Assembly: GCA_014529385.2 (NCBI GenBank)
Contig: CM043971.1
Span: forward strand, 28,601,709 to 28,665,708
Source: Adiantum capillus-veneris
Taxonomy: Eukaryota > Streptophyta > Polypodiopsida > Polypodiales > Pteridaceae
Reading direction: 5' to 3'
DNA length: 64,000 nt
Both the position numbers and the translations under genes were made by a program. The notes under the pieces are model-generated. The model did no database searches. It was not told the DNA's origin and worked only from the letters and a program-made list of their open reading frames with translations. This document shows, one piece after another, positions 1-10,440 of the stretch. The first letter of the stretch is position 1. Every line of letters starts with the position of its first letter.

Positions 1-743
1 CATAGAAGATAGATCATTGTGAGTTTCTATGGAAATCGCATTCACTCTTGGCCGTCTTGAGAGTGCATCGACTACTTGATTATGCTTGCCAGCAATGTGA
101 GAAATATGAAATTGAAATTGAAATTGGCCCACCTCATTTGTTTGTTGGAGAGCTTGGTCTGCGTCATGAAGTACTTAAGGCTTTGGTGATCCGTCCGAAG
201 AATGAAAGGAGTCCCCAATAAATAGGGTTTCCACAAGTCTAGAGCATGTAGAACTGCTAAGAGTTCCTTCTCATATATGCCTAGAGCTTGCTCAATAGGG
301 TCGAGCCTTCAACTTTCATAAGCTATGGTGTGACCTTCTTGGAGCAAAACAGCTCCAAGGCAATCACCACAGGCATCACATTGGACCTCAAATGGATTTG
401 AGAGATCCGGTAGTGTAAGCACAAGTTGAGAGATAAGCTTTTCTTTAAGATTTTTGAAAGCATTGCTCTCCTTGGTGGACCATATATACCTAACGTTTTC
501 CTTTGTTAAGTCATGTAATGGTCCCGCGATTTGTGAGAACTTTTCTATGAAGCATCTATAGTATGCACACATACCTATAAAGCTTCTTAGTTCATGTAGA
601 TTCCTTGGATTAGGTCATCCTTTTATTACCTCTAGATTTGATGGATCCATTTGGATGCCATCTTGAGAGATAATATGACATAAATAATGAATCTCTTGTA
701 AGAAAAACTCACTTTTCTTGCGATTAATATAAAGTTTATTCTC
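1..743 (-). pseudogene. Element A RT thumb and RNase H remnant
   Basis: The clearest open segment (309-572) carries the RT thumb/connection motif (CAYYRCFIEKFSQIAGPLHDL) followed by the start of RNase H, where the family has PFEVQCDACGDCLGAVL with the first catalytic Asp. RNase H would remove the RNA strand during reverse transcription. Bases 1-300 continue into RNase H and match the same region of B (from 39560) and of C (51380-51660). Stops and frameshifts break the frame on both sides of 309-572. This is the 3' part of a pol ORF, not an independent gene. Confidence 0.8.
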
Positions 744-1628
744 TCATAAAACTTGAAATATTACCTGGAGGTGTTGCTTGTGTTCGTCTAGTGAATTAGA
801 GTAGATTATTATATCATCATAGAACACTCTAGTAAAGGTTTGGTGAGGCCTGAATAGCTTCTCCATCAAGAGGTTAAATGTGGTTGGTGCATTGGTCAAG
901 CCAAAAGGCATGACAATGTACTTGTAAAGACCAAATGTAATGTGAAATGTGGTCTTTACAATGTCTTGATCAACTATCCTTATTTGATGGTAGCCACTTT
1001 TTAGGTTAATCCTACTGAAGTAGGTCAACCCTTGTAGCTTATCAAATATGTCTTCTACCTGTGGAATGAGAAACCTATTCTTGATAGTGATCCTACTTAG
1101 TGCTCTATAGGCGACACACATACGATATGTGCCGTCTTTGTTTTGCACTAATAACACCGATGAACAAAATGGAGATGATCTAGGCCTTACCGCCATTCCC
1201 TTCTCAACTAACTCATGCACTTTCCACATGATCTCCTCTTGTTGATCTTGGGAAACTCTATAAGGAGGTTTATTAGGCGGTGAACTTCTTGGAAGAAGTA
1301 ACTCAATTGCATGGTTGTCATTGTCGTGTTTTGGAGGTAGTTCACAAGGAATATCGTCAATAAAAACATCTTGAAACCCCTTGAGGAAATTAGATAACTC
1401 TAATTCCTTTTGATTATTTATATTTTCTTTTGCTAAAGAATTAGATTTATTTTGAGGATCTTTAATAGAAATCATGTACACGGAAATAGAGCTCTTTATT
1501 GACTTATTGACAGCTTGCTTATGTACAAGAGGTACAGTACTACCCAACTCCTTAACATCTATGTACATATCTTTTTCCCTGAACCTAAAGTAGATTTGCC
1601 TTTTAGGGAATTTAACATTGGCAGCCAT
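744..1628 (-). pseudogene. Element A reverse transcriptase (catalytic Asp lost)
   Basis: An open frame of 294 residues covers the protease-RT linker (about 1-115) and the RT palm and fingers (about 120-294). The family motifs are easy to see: RMCVAYRALSRIT, LKSGYHQIRI, MPFGLTNAP and the F/Y-x-DD box as VFYDDIIIYS (D271, D272). The first catalytic aspartate, which B and C keep as RIDLKSGYHQ, is Asn here (RINLKSGYHQ, N208), so the enzyme should be inactive although the frame is open. The ATG at 1628 is an internal Met of a polyprotein, not a real start. Confidence 0.88.
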
Positions 1629-2322
1629 GCGATCAAATCATGGTGCCCCTAGGATTACATCCTTGTGCTTGAGAGGAGAGATAAATAAATCCTCCTTATC
1701 CACATAGCTTTGGACATGGAGCCTCAGTTTCCCAATTAAGGGAGTGATTGAGGCGTCTTGCCCCTTAAAAGCACCATTGGTAGGTAGGGCATCTCCCATC
1801 CCATAGGCTTGGATGCCTAACGAGCTTGGTGGACAGCTCTGTGGATATGAAATTGTGAGTAGAACTAGAGTCAAACAGAACAAAAACATCATGTTCTCTT
1901 ACCTTTCCCCAAGCATGGCATAGAGGAGATCCTTTGTGATGAGCATACTCTTCTTGAATTTTGACCAAGGTAGCTCTAGGAGGCTCATGACGTGTATTTT
2001 TGTGGGGGCAAGCACGATAGGCATGCCCTTGCTCCCAACACTTGAAACAATGGTTATCTTTTTGATAACGCTCTAACTCTTTAGGAGAGAGTTTATTTTT
2101 GCCTTTATAAACTCCCTTCTCCTTAGCTTTGTTGTTGTTGGTATTGCCTTTGGGAGACTTTTGGATATTTTCCTTCCCCTTAGGCTCGTAACAGCCCTTG
2201 TTTTCCATGGGCTTAAGATTTCTCTTAGCCCCTTGTCGGAAATTGATTTGTGAAGCCACCATGGTATGGTGTAAGACTGCAAATATGGTGCGTGGCATTT
2301 GGGAGTTAGCATAGTGCGCCAT
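1629..2322 (-). pseudogene. Element A protease and gag zinc knuckle
   Basis: Reading leftward from 2322, the frame carries the C-terminal gag with a CCHC zinc knuckle, CFKCWEQGHAYRAC, which binds RNA in the particle. It then enters the retropepsin at LFDSSSTHNFIS. Copies B and C have DPG at this point (FDPGFTHNF, FDPGSTYNF); here the essential Gly is Ser, so cleavage activity is unlikely. A frame change near 1765-1890 separates the two protease halves; the second half contains a TPLIGKLRLHVQSYVDKED block and the ILGAP motif. A TGA just upstream of 2322 interrupts gag at the position where B also has TGA. Confidence 0.82.
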
Positions 2323-3268
2323 ATCCTCAGTTAAATCCGCACAAAATTGTTGTTTTTTATCTCAAAAATCCATCTTTTTGAAGACAATGGATTTGAGATT
2401 TAAATCCCAAAACTTCTCTAAATATTTGTGAATAGATTCATAGGTAGGGAGAGAGCTTCAAGCTTCACCATTCAGTGAGTACTTTGTCTTTGGCATGGGT
2501 AAACCAAAATTGCTTCATGATGGAAGCTCTTAAAGATTTCCACGTTTGTGGAGCTTCACCGTTTACTCATAGGCTAGACCACCATTGCTTGGTGGACTTT
2601 TAAAAATGCATAGCCACATGACGTAGCTTTGAGGACTCAGTGAAGCCCTCATCTCCAAACGCCAGATCGAATTGTTGGATGAAGGCCAAGACTTTGTCCG
2701 TAGCACCAAAGGTACCATCGTAGTAGGTAAGGAAAGAGATGTTCTTTCCTCCCTCTTTGAACTTTTTGAGCTTGGAAGACCTCTTCCACGCGGCATAGGA
2801 TTTTCTATGGCCTCTTCTTTTAGGTGGGTCAAGAGCTGCACCATCACTTTCTTCAAAAGAGGAAGAGTATGAGGAGGATGGAGAAGAGGGTGATCTCTTT
2901 CTCTCCTTTTTCTTCCCTTGTTCCTCCTTGTCTACACCATCACTTTCTTCAAAATAGGAAGAGGATGAAGAAGATGGAGAAGAGGGTGACCTCTTTCTCG
3001 CCTTTTTCTTCCCTTGTTTTCTCTAGTTCCTCTTAAAATTATGGTGTAGAGAAGTGTGCGATGGTCTTCTCCATTTAGGGGTGTTGGAGAGAGTTTTTCC
3101 TACCGTCTTTTGTGGAGCCATCTCCGCCAAGGTGTCAAGAGACTCACTGCATTCTCGTTCTTTCGGTGGGGGCTCTACCGTTGAAACTCGAGTCCTCCTT
3201 TGGGAAGGAGATGCATCATGGAGTAGTAGATTTTTGAGCCCTTCGTATAGATCGTCTTTGTTAACTGA
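2323..3268 (-). pseudogene. Element A gag capsid and basic Ser-rich N-terminus
   Basis: Minus-strand translation in shifting frames gives the gag capsid core also seen in B (41840-42163) and C (48470-48763): an AFIQQ...FGDEGFTESSK block, a QWW motif and an ASIMKQF/KDKVLTEW block. Upstream is a low-complexity Ser/Arg/Lys-rich segment, visible as GA-rich DNA at 2860-3020. Several in-frame stops break it. The longest open frame here (2563-2856) is an off-frame shadow of the capsid. The capsid assembles the virus-like particle in the cytoplasm. Confidence 0.75.
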
Positions 3269-3285
3269 GTCAACGTCAGTTAACA
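3257..3285. repeat. Short inverted repeat at the A/F boundary
   Basis: Nine bases, GTTAACTGA, are followed after a 7-base spacer by their reverse complement, TCAGTTAAC (about 3260-3284). The palindrome lies where similarity to element A ends and the putative LTR of F begins. It could be a chance hairpin or a recombination or insertion scar. Confidence 0.5.
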
Positions 3286-4073
3286 GAAGATACTAAAGAC
3301 CAAAGACGTACGGATGCACATCTAGGATGAATACAAAGAAGCAGTAAAGATTAGCGTTACACATTTTCCACGTTTTCCCAAAATGGTCACGTATTGTAAA
3401 TTCTCGATATATTTCAAGCCATTGTAATATTTTATGTGCTACGGGCTCAATAGGAGTTCCAAGTTGTGAATAATAGGTCAATTAATTTGCCTAGGTTGCA
3501 GATACAGTAAGTGATGGAGTCCTAAAGGCCTTGGGCGCCTGGACATTGCATATTTTTACCCTAGGTACATAAGGCAGTGTGTAAATGAAATTAGGGTTCT
3601 CAAGCTCATTTGTTGAGAGCACTCTTTGGTGAGATCTCTTGAGGTGTGTGGCTATGGAATCCTTAAGCTTCTCCTTGCCCATGAGACTTGATTAACACTA
3701 ATCAATGATTCATTCTCTTTCACTATACCTCTCTCTTACTTCTTATGATTTCCTATGATGCTTAGATTAACTAGATCTTAACTAATTAGTGGTTAATCCC
3801 TCTCTAATCTTGTGTGATTGCCCTCTTTTGCTTGTGTGTGCATGTAGGTTTGATTGGAGTGTGGTACTCGATAGATCTATGTGTGTGTGCTTGCGATTAG
3901 TGTGTTGCATGATAGGATTAGTGTTGTGGGGCCTGGTAGAGTTAACCATTTGTGTTGCCACGATTAGCTCACTAACTGTGTGAGTGTTTCCATGCCTTAG
4001 CCGGGTAGCTCAACCCTCCGGATTGATAATTTTGTTGGTCATTGGAGCTATTGTAACGATGGGACCCCCAACA
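3286..4073 (+). repeat. Putative 5' LTR of element F
   Basis: The interval sits between the end of element A and a primer-binding-like site, has no coding similarity and ends in ACA. The left edge is not defined by a matching second LTR and no target duplication can be tested, so the boundary is an inference. It is T-rich with no strong TATA box. It could instead be a U5/leader piece of a longer LTR. Confidence 0.4.
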
Positions 4074-4095
4074 TTTGACGTTGTTTCCGGGGACG
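4074..4095 (+). other. Primer binding site of F, tRNA-Asp type
   Basis: The sequence TTTGACGTTGTTTCCGGGGA followed by CG resembles the consensus TGGCGCCGTTGCCGGGGA used by plant Athila/Tat retrotransposons, which is complementary to the 3' end of tRNA-Asp. Several mismatches are present. Its position directly after a CCAACA end supports the call. It contrasts with the initiator-Met sites of elements B, C, D and E. Confidence 0.55.
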
Positions 4096-6064
4096 ATGAG
4101 TTACGCTAGTGTAATTGTGGCATAATCGAATCCGTTCCCTTGTGTGTTTATGTTTTTGTGGATTTTGAATGTGTGTGCATGAAGCATTGTGTTCATAATT
4201 CCCTAATGTGTAACCGTATCTTGCCAATTGTGTATTTACACACTCTAATTTCTCAGTAACCCTTTGCTAATTTGACTAATTTTTGCTAGCTTACTAATGT
4301 GCTATGAAGGATTGGAGCATTCGACCATTCAATTGATCTTCAGTGGAAAGGTAATGAGGGTGGTATTCTCAACCTCTCTAGAATCTAAAGATGTGTAGAA
4401 TTGTGTAGAGATCCCACCATGATGCAATGTAATGTTGATGCAATGTAATGTAATGCTATGCTATGCTGATGAAATGTAATGCTATGTTGGATTGAAAAGT
4501 TTGCGATTATTCATTTTCACGCCGAAATTTTTAAGAAGTGGTGGCGCATGAATTTGACAAGTTTCAATTGCTAATTGGTGATTGTGGATTGCTACTTGGG
4601 TGCCTAACTGAGCTAATTCCATGCTTGGATGGTCAATTTCAATTGAGTATGCACTAAAATCAAGTGTGTGTGCATTCTATTTGAGTGTGTGTATGTTAAT
4701 TTTAGGTGTGTGTGCACTATTTTGCCCATGTTTGAGCACCTAGAAATCAATGTGTGTGTTATGATTTGTCAATTGTGATAATTGATTTGTGTTGTGCTCA
4801 TGCCCAACTAATGATTTGTGAAGTCACATTGCAAATTTGACAAATTTAACCCTTTTGTGTGTGCACCTAAAGATTGGTAAAAACTGCCAACTTTTTAGTG
4901 TGTGTGTGCCTGAAAAGTGTTAAATTTGCATGATTAATTCAATTTTGATTGCATAATTGATGTGTGTAATGATTACTTTCTGTATTTATGCTCAAAACAA
5001 GGAGTTCCACACTCTAATTGCGTCAATTTTTGACCTAATTTTTTCGATAATTTTGCCGGTTTAATTGCCTAGTCTTGATTTATTTGAGTAAATTGTTTGG
5101 CAATTGAATTGAGGTGATTTTTGCAATTTTATTTGGCTGCACTATTCCCCAATGTGTGGAGAATTTGTAGAATTTTTGTGGGTATTTTTGAAAAAATTTC
5201 CAATTTTTTGGCGTTTTTTGCTAATTTTTGCAATAATTTTTGCTTAATTCCATAAAAAATGATATTTTTCAATCTTTACGAGCTATTTTGTGTGTGCATA
5301 TTTACGGCATCATTTTGTTCGCATTCGTGACCTTCGTGGTCGAGTTTTGAGCGTTTTGCTATTTTCGGGGGTCTGGTTGACGATTGTGTCGCAAATTACT
5401 TTTTCGGTAAAATCTGGTATTTTTGGTATGCTTTTGTGTATCGAAAATATTCGGTTGTGAATGTTGGTAATTTTCTAAGATTCCTAGAATTTTCCGTGAA
5501 TTTTTTGGACTTTTCTTGCAAATTTTGGGATTTTCTGGCAATTTTTTGGAGTTTTGGCTAATTTTTGGTCAAACTCTGGCATTTTCGAAATTTGAAAATT
5601 TAAATAAAAAATAAAAAATAGAAAGGCCGGTTTGAGCTTGATGCCCGTGCCTTGTGGGACATAAAATACTTCTCTTCTTCTTCCTCCCGCTCCGTGTGAA
5701 CCAACCCCACACCCTCATTCTCTCTCTCTCTTCCCGTCACACTTTCGCTCTCGTCTCACTGCCAGCGCGTGATCAATGTATTTTAACCGGCCGAAATCCT
5801 AAAATCCCGATTAGATTTTGAGCTTGCCTTGAAGAAAACCGGAAAATTTACAGAAGATTTGTGTAAATATCGGCAAAAGCTTCAAATTTTGACCAAAAAA
5901 ACCCGAGAGAATTCCCTTGATCTCTCTCTCATACATTCTCTCGCTCGTGTGCACCATCCCCTTTCTCTCTCTCTAAATCTCTCTCTCTCACACACACTTT
6001 CTCTCTCCTCGTTCCCTGCTGCCCCGTGTGAACGCCAACTCTCTCTCCCCCTTTATCTTTGTCT

Positions 6065-6068
<4 letters not shown>

Positions 6069-6138
<70 letters not shown>
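6069..6138 (+). repeat. (CT)35 microsatellite
   Basis: About 70 bases of uninterrupted CT lie inside a wider pyrimidine-rich tract (5700-6180) in the leader of F. A GAGA-type tract close to a possible TATA box could act in promoter function, but simple expansion explains it equally well. Confidence 0.97.
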
Positions 6139-6141
<3 letters not shown>

Positions 6142-6392
6142 CTCTCTCCCTCTCATTCTCTCTCCTCGCGTTTTGCTACAAGCCAAGCCCACGCTGCCAT
6201 GCACGTCTCACTCCCGCTGTAGTCCACGTCCGTTGTTCCCGTTGCCAACCCTACTCCTTCGTGCCTCTCTTTTACTCGTGCAGAGCACTAGGCCATGGGC
6301 ATCTCCTACATCAGCGCGTGCGCGCCAGGCCCCTATTGGTCGCTGTCAACCCGCAATCAGCGGCGCCGCCTTCCCTAGTCAGCGTCCTCCAG

Positions 6393-7452
6393 GTAAGGTT
6401 AGTTAGTTAGTTAGCCTAGGTTACTTAGGTTAGTAAAAATCCAAAAAACAAAAAAATCAAAATAAATAAATAGAAAATCACAATAATCAAATAAAAATTT
6501 TTATAAAAAAAGAAAAAAAACCTCATAAAAAGGAATTAAAATTTTAAAAAAAACAATAAAAAACTCACAAAATTTAGAAATTAATAAATAAATAAAAAGG
6601 AAAAAAACAAAAAAGATTTTAAAAAAACACAAAAATTAAAAAAACAATATATATATATAGAAAAAACTCATAAATAATTCACAAAAAATTAAAAACCTCC
6701 TAAAAATTTACAAAAAATAAAAAATACTCACAGATAAATCATTAAAAAACATTAAAATTTTTCAAAAAGTCATGAAAAAATTAAAAACTGATTGGAAAAA
6801 GGCCAATAAATCGTAAAAATCATAAAACCTTCAAAGAAATCACAAAAAAATTAGAAAACTACCAAAAATTTCACAAATTCACAGAAAATACATTAAAAAT
6901 TAAAACTTTCCCAAAAAAAAAGGTAAAAATTCATAAGAAGACTAAAATTTTTAGAGAATTCAAATATTTATAAATAATTAGGAAAAATAAAAAGAGAGTG
7001 GTCGTAAGCACAAAAATAGCCCAATAGAGCCAAAAATAGCCAGAAAAAATCAAAAAGAGCCAACAAAAGCCCAAAAAGATAGAATTAGCAAAAAAGCACC
7101 GTCGAAGAGTCACACCGAGCAAGCTATGTCGAAGAAAATCCAAATAGCCAAAAAAAGCTGAAAACGGTCAACTCGAAGCCGTGAGGGGCAGACAGATTTC
7201 TAAATTTGTCAAAATCAAGCTGAAAATTGACAAATCACGGTGGATTGTAGATAAATTTGTTAAAGGCCCAATTTTTCATCGTTTCAAAAGGTTGCAATCA
7301 ATTTTGAAACTTTCGAGTTAGAGTTAATCTACTCTTGTGAGTCTGAAGAGCAGTCAACTACAAAAGTGCTTTGACTAAAGCAGTTAATCAAAACCGAGCA
7401 GGAGAAATTCTGCTAATCAACACTAACATCTGCTAAGGGACAGTTTTTATAG
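6393..7452 (+). other. Candidate leader intron of F
   Basis: A good donor (CCAG|GTAAGG at 6389-6398) and an acceptor preceded by pyrimidines (CAGTTTTTATAG at 7441-7452) bracket an A-rich interval just upstream of the gag ATG at 7464. Splicing would shorten the leader to a few hundred bases. The interval is A-rich rather than U-rich, which is weak for a plant intron, and there is no transcript evidence. Confidence 0.25.
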
Positions 7453-7463
7453 AGCAAATCAAC

Positions 7464-8496
7464 ATGGACTCAAATAGAGCTAAGAATTCAAGTACAGTCG
7501 AGCAAGCAGGTACCAGTAGCAATGCATGCACAATTGCAACAAAGAAGCTATTACAGCTTTATGGCTACAATGGAGATAAAGTCTTATATGTAGATTCAGA
7601 ACGTCATAGATACTTGATGAGCAGTAAAAGTAGCACAGGAGCCAAGATCTTATTGATCAAAGTAAAGCCAGATTCAGAGAACTCACAGATATTCACAGAC
7701 TTCAGTGAAGCCATGTATTGCAAGCTTAAAGATGAAGTGTAGATAGAAGTGCAAAAAATCAACCCAAGTATTTATCTAAAAATTTGCACAAGTCCGCAAA
7801 GCATCCAATTAGTACCTATGTAATCAGGGTCATTGTACATGGATTACAGTGGTCAGATCTACAATCAAGAACCAGAAATGGAAGATCCAATAGATCAACC
7901 AATAGAAGCCAATCTAATTGGAGAACCAAGCCAAAGATGGTATAAAGTCTAAGCTGGAGCAGTCTACAGCTTGATGCTTAGTGTTTTAAAAGAAGATGCC
8001 AACAACTTGGTTAGCATAGAAATAGAAGCACCTTAGCAAGAGCCTGACATCACAGAGCCAGTTGAAATACTACCAGTCATGGCGTATTGCTCAGATTGTG
8101 GACGAGAAGGTGGACATTTTTATGAAGATTGTCCAAGAAATCCTGACAACAAGGACACATCAACCATCAAGCAAGGTACAGAGAAAATTGGAAATGCAAA
8201 TCTCGATGTAAGTACATTTAACTTGTCGCTTTTAATGCAATCAGATGATTCTGCATTATCGTTAGAAGCACCAGTAAAAACACTGTAAGTTCAAAACCAG
8301 CATAAAGATGCACAGACACCTGAAAAGCTTAAAATTGATTTTTTGAACAACAAATTCTTGCATGAATTTAGTAAAGGTGTCGAGATATCACCAAAGGTTG
8401 AAAAAACTGTTAAGCTCTAAGTAACCTTTGGCCTTAAAAGATCCATTGTACTTTTTGGAAGAATCTGTCTGTTCGGAGGAGATTTTGGTGGTGACC
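7464..8496 (+). pseudogene. Element F gag with a CCHC-like knuckle
   Basis: An open frame of 92 residues begins MDSNRAKNSSTVEQAG and contains YGYNGDKVLYVDSERHRYL. After several stops the same region continues to a knuckle, CSDCGREGGHFYEDC (C-x2-C-x5-H-x4-C, near 8085-8130), followed by PRNPDN. The knuckle and the Pro-rich sequence after it resemble the second knuckle of element G (CPDCGITHLIPDCPKNP) and that of element I. The frame then reaches KLKIDFLNNKF and is cut by the LTR of G at 8497. It is a retrotransposon nucleocapsid remnant. Confidence 0.6.
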
Positions 8497-9419
8497 TGTT
8501 GGACGGATACATTGCGACGGACGTCAGCACAGCGAGAACTCACCTAACACGTAATGTCAGCTAAGGACGAAGCTCGACCCTTAGGCGCGTGGAAGCAAGC
8601 ATAAGGTGTCAACCTACGCTCGATCGACTCCTAACTAATTCCTACAGAGGTCTCTACCAATTGTCTAAGTCACAGCCTTCAAGAGTGCATAAGAGGAAAC
8701 TTCCTACAACGCTTTCTAGAGCCAAAGACCCATCGAACAATCTCGAAACGCCACAAAACTTTAAGGAGACCCTACTAACACCAATAGGTCGCTCTCCCTA
8801 AGGTCTCTGAACCAAAAACCCAACCCAAAACACCTGGTGCAGAATCGCGTAGGATGTCTGGCCGAAATTTACAGGATCGTTTCTGAAATCTAAAGTGCCT
8901 AATGTGTAGCTCTATTCAATGTGAACGCGTGGATATGCTGCAATGCAAAATCGGACAACGTATGCTTACCCAAACACCAGATGAAGCTCGTAGAAGGAGC
9001 TCGCACAACTGGACCGTACGCGAGCAATGTAGGTATTGGCACGTAGCTCTCGTCGGGGCAACACGCTGCACTTCTCCGTACTCGATTCCAACCACCAGAG
9101 CACACGTAGCGTCAAGATAAAGCTCACACTCTCTCTCGTACAGAGTACGCTCACTCACAGACTTTTTTAAAACTTGACAAAAGGTTTTTTCATTAAGGTC
9201 AAAAAGTGGTATATATACCTTACAATTTCTCAAACCCTAAAGTTCCAAAATCAAAAATCTACTCAATCTAACTATCAAAACTGGGATACAATCTGGAAAC
9301 TTCTGTAAGTCCCAATAATTACAAGGTGAAAAATCAGGTTTTCCTCAATGAATGAATAGTTACAAAAAATAATAATCCTTCAAATAGTTAATGCCGTGGG
9401 GTGTGTCCAGCTTCTAACA
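8497..9419 (-). repeat. 3' LTR of element G
   Basis: The 923-base interval starts with TGTTGGAC and ends with TCTAACA on the plus strand, a TG...CA frame with short inverted termini. It is bounded on the right by a polypurine tract (9420-9434), as expected for a 3' LTR of a minus-strand element. It contains a TATA-like palindrome and (minus strand) a plausible U3-R-U5 layout. The partner LTR is missing, so the left edge rests only on the terminal motif. Confidence 0.75.
9208..9219 (-). promoter_or_regulatory. TATA-like box in the LTR of G
   Basis: GGTATATATACC, a perfect palindrome, lies about 200 bases inside the LTR in the minus-strand direction, a sensible place for the U3 promoter. A transcript start about 30 bases downstream on the minus strand would define the R region. 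No other core promoter motif is obvious. Confidence 0.5.
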
Positions 9420-9434
9420 CTCCCCCCCTCCTTG
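9420..9434 (-). other. Polypurine tract of element G
   Basis: On the minus strand this reads CAAGGAGGGGGGGAG directly before the LTR start TGTTAGAAGC. It would prime plus-strand DNA synthesis. Accessory ORF J has the same arrangement (GGAGGGGGAAA before TGTTAGGAGC at 17804). Confidence 0.75.
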
Positions 9435-9470
9435 CTCATGTCATCCTCAACATGGCCTTGATCTTCTTCT

Positions 9471-10440
9471 TCATCGTATCGTTTCTCGCATCTTTAGCAG
9501 TGATTCGTACCTTGCATGTAGGTTCAGCATTGTTGGGCCAAAAATGTCAGTATTTATGGTAAAGAAACCTGTATAGAATGGTTCTTTAAAAGCCTGGAGG
9601 TGATATGATGGTAGAAACATGATTCTTTGATACAACGCATGTATCACCTCCTTGGAAGGCTGTCCTGACAGATCATAAGCGCATCTGTATGTATCTTGGA
9701 AGAAAAAGATGCTGTCAGGAACTTGGCTTGGCTTGAAGGTCTCGAACACTGCTAAGAGGGTTATGCAGATTTTTCTCATCATAATGCATGTAAGGTCAGG
9801 CCCATTGAACAACTTTATGGCCCATGTACACTTTGACTTCATCCCTTCTTTTTGTTACACTGTCCCCCTCATTGGAGAGGTCTAGTGCATGGGCTACAAC
9901 CAGCTCAGTGATTATTATCTCTGTTTCTGGTCTGCCTTGTAAATCTGTCACCTTGGCCACTCCATTCTCTTTGATGCTTGTTACAAACTCCCAGACTCTT
10001 TTGATGTCCACCCCTACCGGTATTGCTTTGAAGTAGTTGTGGAGATCAATCTTCTCCAAGTAGCCGGCCATTTTGCTTCGTACAAACTCATTCAGTTCTC
10101 TTGGCAACATTGGTAGCTCTACAACATTGCCTTCAGTGTCTTTGAACACTCCCTGGTAGATCTTTAGGTCGTTGGACTCTAACAGATCCTCTTGTATCCA
10201 GGTGCTGGTGGGCTTTAGTGTTCCTTCTGGAATGACAAATGTATTTGTACATGCAATATAGTCCATCCCAATGTTTTCAATGGGTGTGACGTGCTACTTT
10301 CCAGCACTTGAGGAGTAGGATGAAGTTGACCTATGACTTTGAGCTATTGGTATAATTTGAAAGAGATCAAATTTTCTTGAGCTCCCGAATCAAGCAATGT
10401 TGTTGATTCAACCTGATTGCCGCCCACTTTGACCGCAATT
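9471..10440 (-). pseudogene. Accessory ORF of element G, compact form
   Basis: Between integrase and the 3' LTR, the minus strand encodes about 320 residues in three overlapping frames, broken by one TAG (10344), a frameshift near 10265 and another near 9797. The N-terminal domain has VELPMLPRELNEFV then VGVDIKRVWEFV, matching K (22900-23200) and L (36110-36330). The C-terminal domain has YDLSGQPSKEVIHALYQRIM and DIFGPTMLNLHARY, matching the end of J (17350-17560). It lacks the long coiled-coil middle of J and K. No known enzyme motif is visible. The position is that of env-like or transposon-protein ORFs of Athila/Tat elements; a distant link to the plant transposon protein family often found there is possible but untested. 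Confidence 0.7.

Larger units (their letters stand above)
1..3268 (-). mobile_element. Element A: truncated Ty3/gypsy chromovirus
   Basis: On the minus strand this stretch reads gag, zinc knuckle, protease, RT, RT thumb and RNase H in the usual Ty3/gypsy order, leaving the window at base 1 before integrase. It is closely similar to element B (39553-42984) over its whole length, so both belong to one family; family members C and E carry a chromodomain, hence chromovirus. Homology to B stops near 3265, inside the gag N-terminus, so the gag start, primer site and 5' LTR are missing. Several stops and catalytic substitutions mark it as dead. Element F begins where A ends, which suggests A was interrupted or recombined there. 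Confidence 0.9.
4096..7463 (+). other. Long non-coding leader of element F
   Basis: About 3.4 kb without a convincing ORF separates the primer site from gag. The first half is T/G-rich with many TGTG steps and a short tandem array of ATGCAATGTAATG-like units near 4425-4490. A possible promoter (GGGACATAAAATACTTC, near 5657) precedes CT-rich DNA (5670-6180), and 6420-7140 is strongly A-rich on the plus strand. The ORF at 5829-6410 is just CT repeat translated as Ser-Leu and is not a gene. Athila/Tat elements often have long leaders, but this one may include a second fused element. Confidence 0.45.
3269..8496 (+). mobile_element. Element F: 5' part of a plus-strand Ty3/gypsy element
   Basis: This stretch holds a putative LTR ending in CCAACA at 4073, a primer-binding-like site at 4074-4095, an unusually long leader (4096-7463) and a broken gag with a CCHC-like knuckle (7464-8496). 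The gag knuckle resembles those of elements G and I, which places F in the same Tat/Athila-like group. Protease, RT and integrase are absent because the LTR of element G starts at 8497. The simplest reading is that G inserted into F, or that a deletion joined them; the right half of F is not visible, so I cannot choose. Confidence 0.55.

Noticed and set aside
2672-3296. Plus-strand ORFs across gag of A
   Set aside because: Antisense shadows; the same shadows recur in B.
5829-6410. Long Ser-Leu-rich ORF of 193 residues
   Set aside because: It is the translation of a CT microsatellite; parallel ORFs exist in the other two frames, so there is no frame preference.
8899-9233. Overlapping ORFs on both strands near 9 kb
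   Set aside because: They lie inside the LTR of G and have no family motif.
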